Positions 62,819 through 64,000 of a stretch of 64,000 bases of DNA are shown here, piece after piece. A program made the translations under genes and the position numbers. The stretch is from Streptomyces sp. RB17 (GTDB lineage: Bacteria; Actinomycetota; Actinomycetes; Streptomycetales; Streptomycetaceae): positions 744,001-808,000 of the forward strand of contig NZ_WEGL01000001.1 in NCBI RefSeq assembly GCF_009604455.1. The letters are read 5' to 3'. Numbering within the stretch: the first letter of the stretch is position 1; every line of letters starts with the position of its first letter. The notes beneath the pieces were generated by a model. The model saw only the letters and a list, made by a program, of their open reading frames with translations, was not told where the DNA came from and ran no database searches.

Positions 62819-63817
62819 TCAGAGCTTCACGATCATCTTGCCGATGTTGTCGCCGCGCAGCACCCCGAGGAACGCCTCGAGGGTGTTCTCGATGCCCTCG
62901 ACGACCGTCTCGCGGTACTTCAGCTCGCCCGAGGCGACCCACGGCCCGACCTTCTGGACGAACTCCTGCTGCAGGTCGTAGTGGTCGCCGACCAGGAAGC
63001 CCTCGATGCGGCCCCGGGTCTGGATCAGCCGGGCGAGGTTGCGCGGGCCGGGCGCGGGCTCGGTGTTGTTGTAGACCGAGATCATGCCGCAGACGGCGAT
63101 CCGGCCACCCTGGCGGAGCGAGCCGATGGCGGCCTCGAGGTGGTCGCCGCCGACGTTGTCGAAGTAGACGTCGATGCCGTCCGGCGCGGCCGCGCGCAGC
63201 TGCTCGCTCACGGAGCCGCTCTTGTAGTTGAACGCGGCGTCGAAGCCGTACTCCTCGACCAGCAGCTTGACCTTGTCGTCGGACCCGGCCGAGCCGATGA
63301 CCCGCGAGGCGCCCATGAGCTTGGCGAGCTGGCCGACCTGGCTGCCGACGGCGCCCGCCGCGCCGGACACGAAGACGATGTCGCCCTCCTTGAAGGAGGC
63401 GGTGCGCAGCAGGCCGGCATAGGCGGTCAGGCCGGTCATGCCGAGCACGCCGAGGTACGTCGAGAGGGGCGCGGCCTCGGGGTCGACCTTGACGGCGTTC
63501 TTCGCGTCCAGGACCCCGTACTCGCGCCAGCCGAAGAAGTGCAGGACGTGGTCGCCGGTCTCGATGCCCTCGGCGTTGGAGGCGATCACCTCGCCGACCG
63601 CGCCGCCCTGCATGACCTTGCCCAGTTCGTAGGGGGCGGCGTACGACTTCGCGGCACTCATTCGGCCGCGCATGTACGGGTCCACGGAGAGGTACTTGTT
63701 CCGCACCAGCACCTGGCCCTCGCCGGGGGTCGGGACGGGGGTCTCGACGAGGGCGAAGTCCTCGGGCTTCGGCCAGCCGACGGGACGGCTGACGAGGTGC
63801 CACTCACGGTTGGTCAT
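62819..63817 (-). CDS. NADP-dependent oxidoreductase (MDR family, CurA/leukotriene-B4-dehydrogenase-like)
   Basis: 332 residues from ATG at 63817. Zinc-free MDR reductase: SVDPYMRGRMSAAKSYAAPY, LGVLGMTGLTAYAGLL, cofactor motif VFVSGAAGAVGSQVGQLAK near 143, FDNVGGDHLEAAI and RGRIEGFLVGDHYD. Family members reduce alpha,beta-unsaturated aldehydes and ketones with NADPH. It is divergent from a MarR gene with two dyads in the shared promoter region, the usual set-up for a MarR-controlled electrophile-response enzyme. Confidence 0.9.
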   Translation of the reverse strand: MTNREWHLVSRPVGWPKPEDFALVETPVPTPGEGQVLVRNKYLSVDPYMRGRMSAAKSYAAPYELGKVMQGGAVGEVIASNAEGIETGDHVLHFFGWREYGVLDAKNAVKVDPEAAPLSTYLGVLGMTGLTAYAGLLRTASFKEGDIVFVSGAAGAVGSQVGQLAKLMGASRVIGSAGSDDKVKLLVEEYGFDAAFNYKSGSVSEQLRAAAPDGIDVYFDNVGGDHLEAAIGSLRQGGRIAVCGMISVYNNTEPAPGPRNLARLIQTRGRIEGFLVGDHYDLQQEFVQKVGPWVASGELKYRETVVEGIENTLEAFLGVLRGDNIGKMIVKL

Positions 63818-63839
63818 GACAGGGCCTTTCTCAAAATAC

Positions 63840-63885
63840 TTCAGAACCTGAAACAACCCTGCACCTGAATATTTCAGGATGTCAA
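63840..63885. promoter_or_regulatory. MarR-type operators and promoter of the oxidoreductase gene
   Basis: Two related dyads: TTCAG-AAC-CTGAA (63840-63852) and CCTGAA-TAT-TTCAGG (63864-63878). On the minus strand TTGACA (63880-63885) is a good -35, so the second dyad lies inside the spacer. Repression by the divergent MarR protein is inferred. Confidence 0.65.
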
Positions 63886-63907
63886 GTAACCGGGTATCCT
63901 GGAGGCC

Positions 63908-64000
63908 ATGTCCACCCCATCGAAGACCCGCCGCCCCGACGCCCTGACCATGGAGGTCGTCGAACTGATCGGTGACGTCGTCGCCCGCTTCTACGCGGAC
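63908..64000 (+). CDS. MarR-family regulator, N-terminal part
   Basis: The first 31 codons (MSTPSKTRRPDALTMEVVEL, then IGDVVARFYAD) run to the window edge. GGAGG precedes the ATG and a TATCCT -10-like box precedes that. The helical N-terminus, divergent position and CTGAA/TTCAG dyads fit a MarR/DUF24-type regulator, but the DNA-binding part is outside the window. Confidence 0.55.
   Translation, partial: MSTPSKTRRPDALTMEVVELIGDVVARFYAD

Overview
This 64 kb window is very GC-rich and almost certainly a core stretch of a Streptomyces chromosome. The markers are a hrdA-type sigma-70 factor beside dnaG and dgt, an mbl-type MreB homologue, a MatB malonyl-CoA synthetase, an EshA-type encapsulin terpene operon and an SCO2400-family protein. 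From memory the gene order resembles the S. coelicolor SCO2400-SCO2473 interval; no database search was run. Many starts are GTG or TTG, and several genes have a -10 box only 6-8 nt before the start, suggesting leaderless mRNAs.

Layout. (1) 1-8.1 kb: sirohydrochlorin chelatase tail, dGTPase, FAD reductase, DNA primase, a convergent AbiEii-like nucleotidyltransferase pair, HrdA-like sigma factor. (2) 8.1-13.7 kb: a heterodimeric ABC exporter, an array of 14 tandem ~27-bp hairpin units, and an FGGY sugar kinase. (3) 13.9-20.4 kb: a YtxH-like protein, three tRNA genes, then a gene graveyard (YoeB-like toxin tail, frameshifted Ser/Thr kinase, 3' halves of LysR and MFS genes fused back to back, PEBP tail), mbl and about 1 kb of decayed G-rich DNA. 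(4) 20.4-32 kb: secreted subtilase, a carboxyltransferase-matB pair, a MerR-PP2C fusion protein, ATP-grasp ligase, LysR/SDR divergent pair. (5) 32-43 kb: IclR regulator with an SMP-30 lactonase, a three-gene operon (HExxH metalloprotease, multi-pass membrane protein, FAD oxidoreductase), and plant-glycan genes (an in-frame ABC-binding-protein/GH43 chimera, GH51 arabinofuranosidase, GH35 beta-galactosidase). (6) 43-51 kb: Rrf2 regulator, DUF4360 protein, the encapsulin/terpene cyclase/GPP methyltransferase operon, and a PLP aminotransferase with a proline-rich repeat tail. (7) 51-59.6 kb: a GguAB/ChvE-type monosaccharide ABC operon with galM, then a dehydrogenase-dehydratase operon. (8) 59.7-64 kb: SCO2400-family protein, serine hydrolase, Ohr, an NADP-dependent oxidoreductase and the start of a divergent MarR gene.

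The sugar genes look like one scattered system: secreted GH51/GH35 enzymes release arabinose or galactose, GalM interconverts anomers, the ChvE-type transporter imports them, and dehydrogenase, SMP-30 lactonase and enolase-family dehydratase form an oxidative aldose pathway. A shared motif close to TGTTCGGCATTTCGAAC lies before the iclR gene, the chimera, the ABC operon and the dehydratase operon, so the IclR protein is a plausible common regulator.

Most notable for follow-up: the hairpin array, the SBP-GH43 chimera, the metalloprotease/membrane/FAD operon, the three-fold GPTGPGTSAA-type motif in the encapsulin cargo cyclase, the MerR-PP2C fusion, the LysR/MFS deletion junction and a dispersed repeat that has entered coding sequence. 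No CRISPR array, insertion sequence, integrase or rRNA gene was found.
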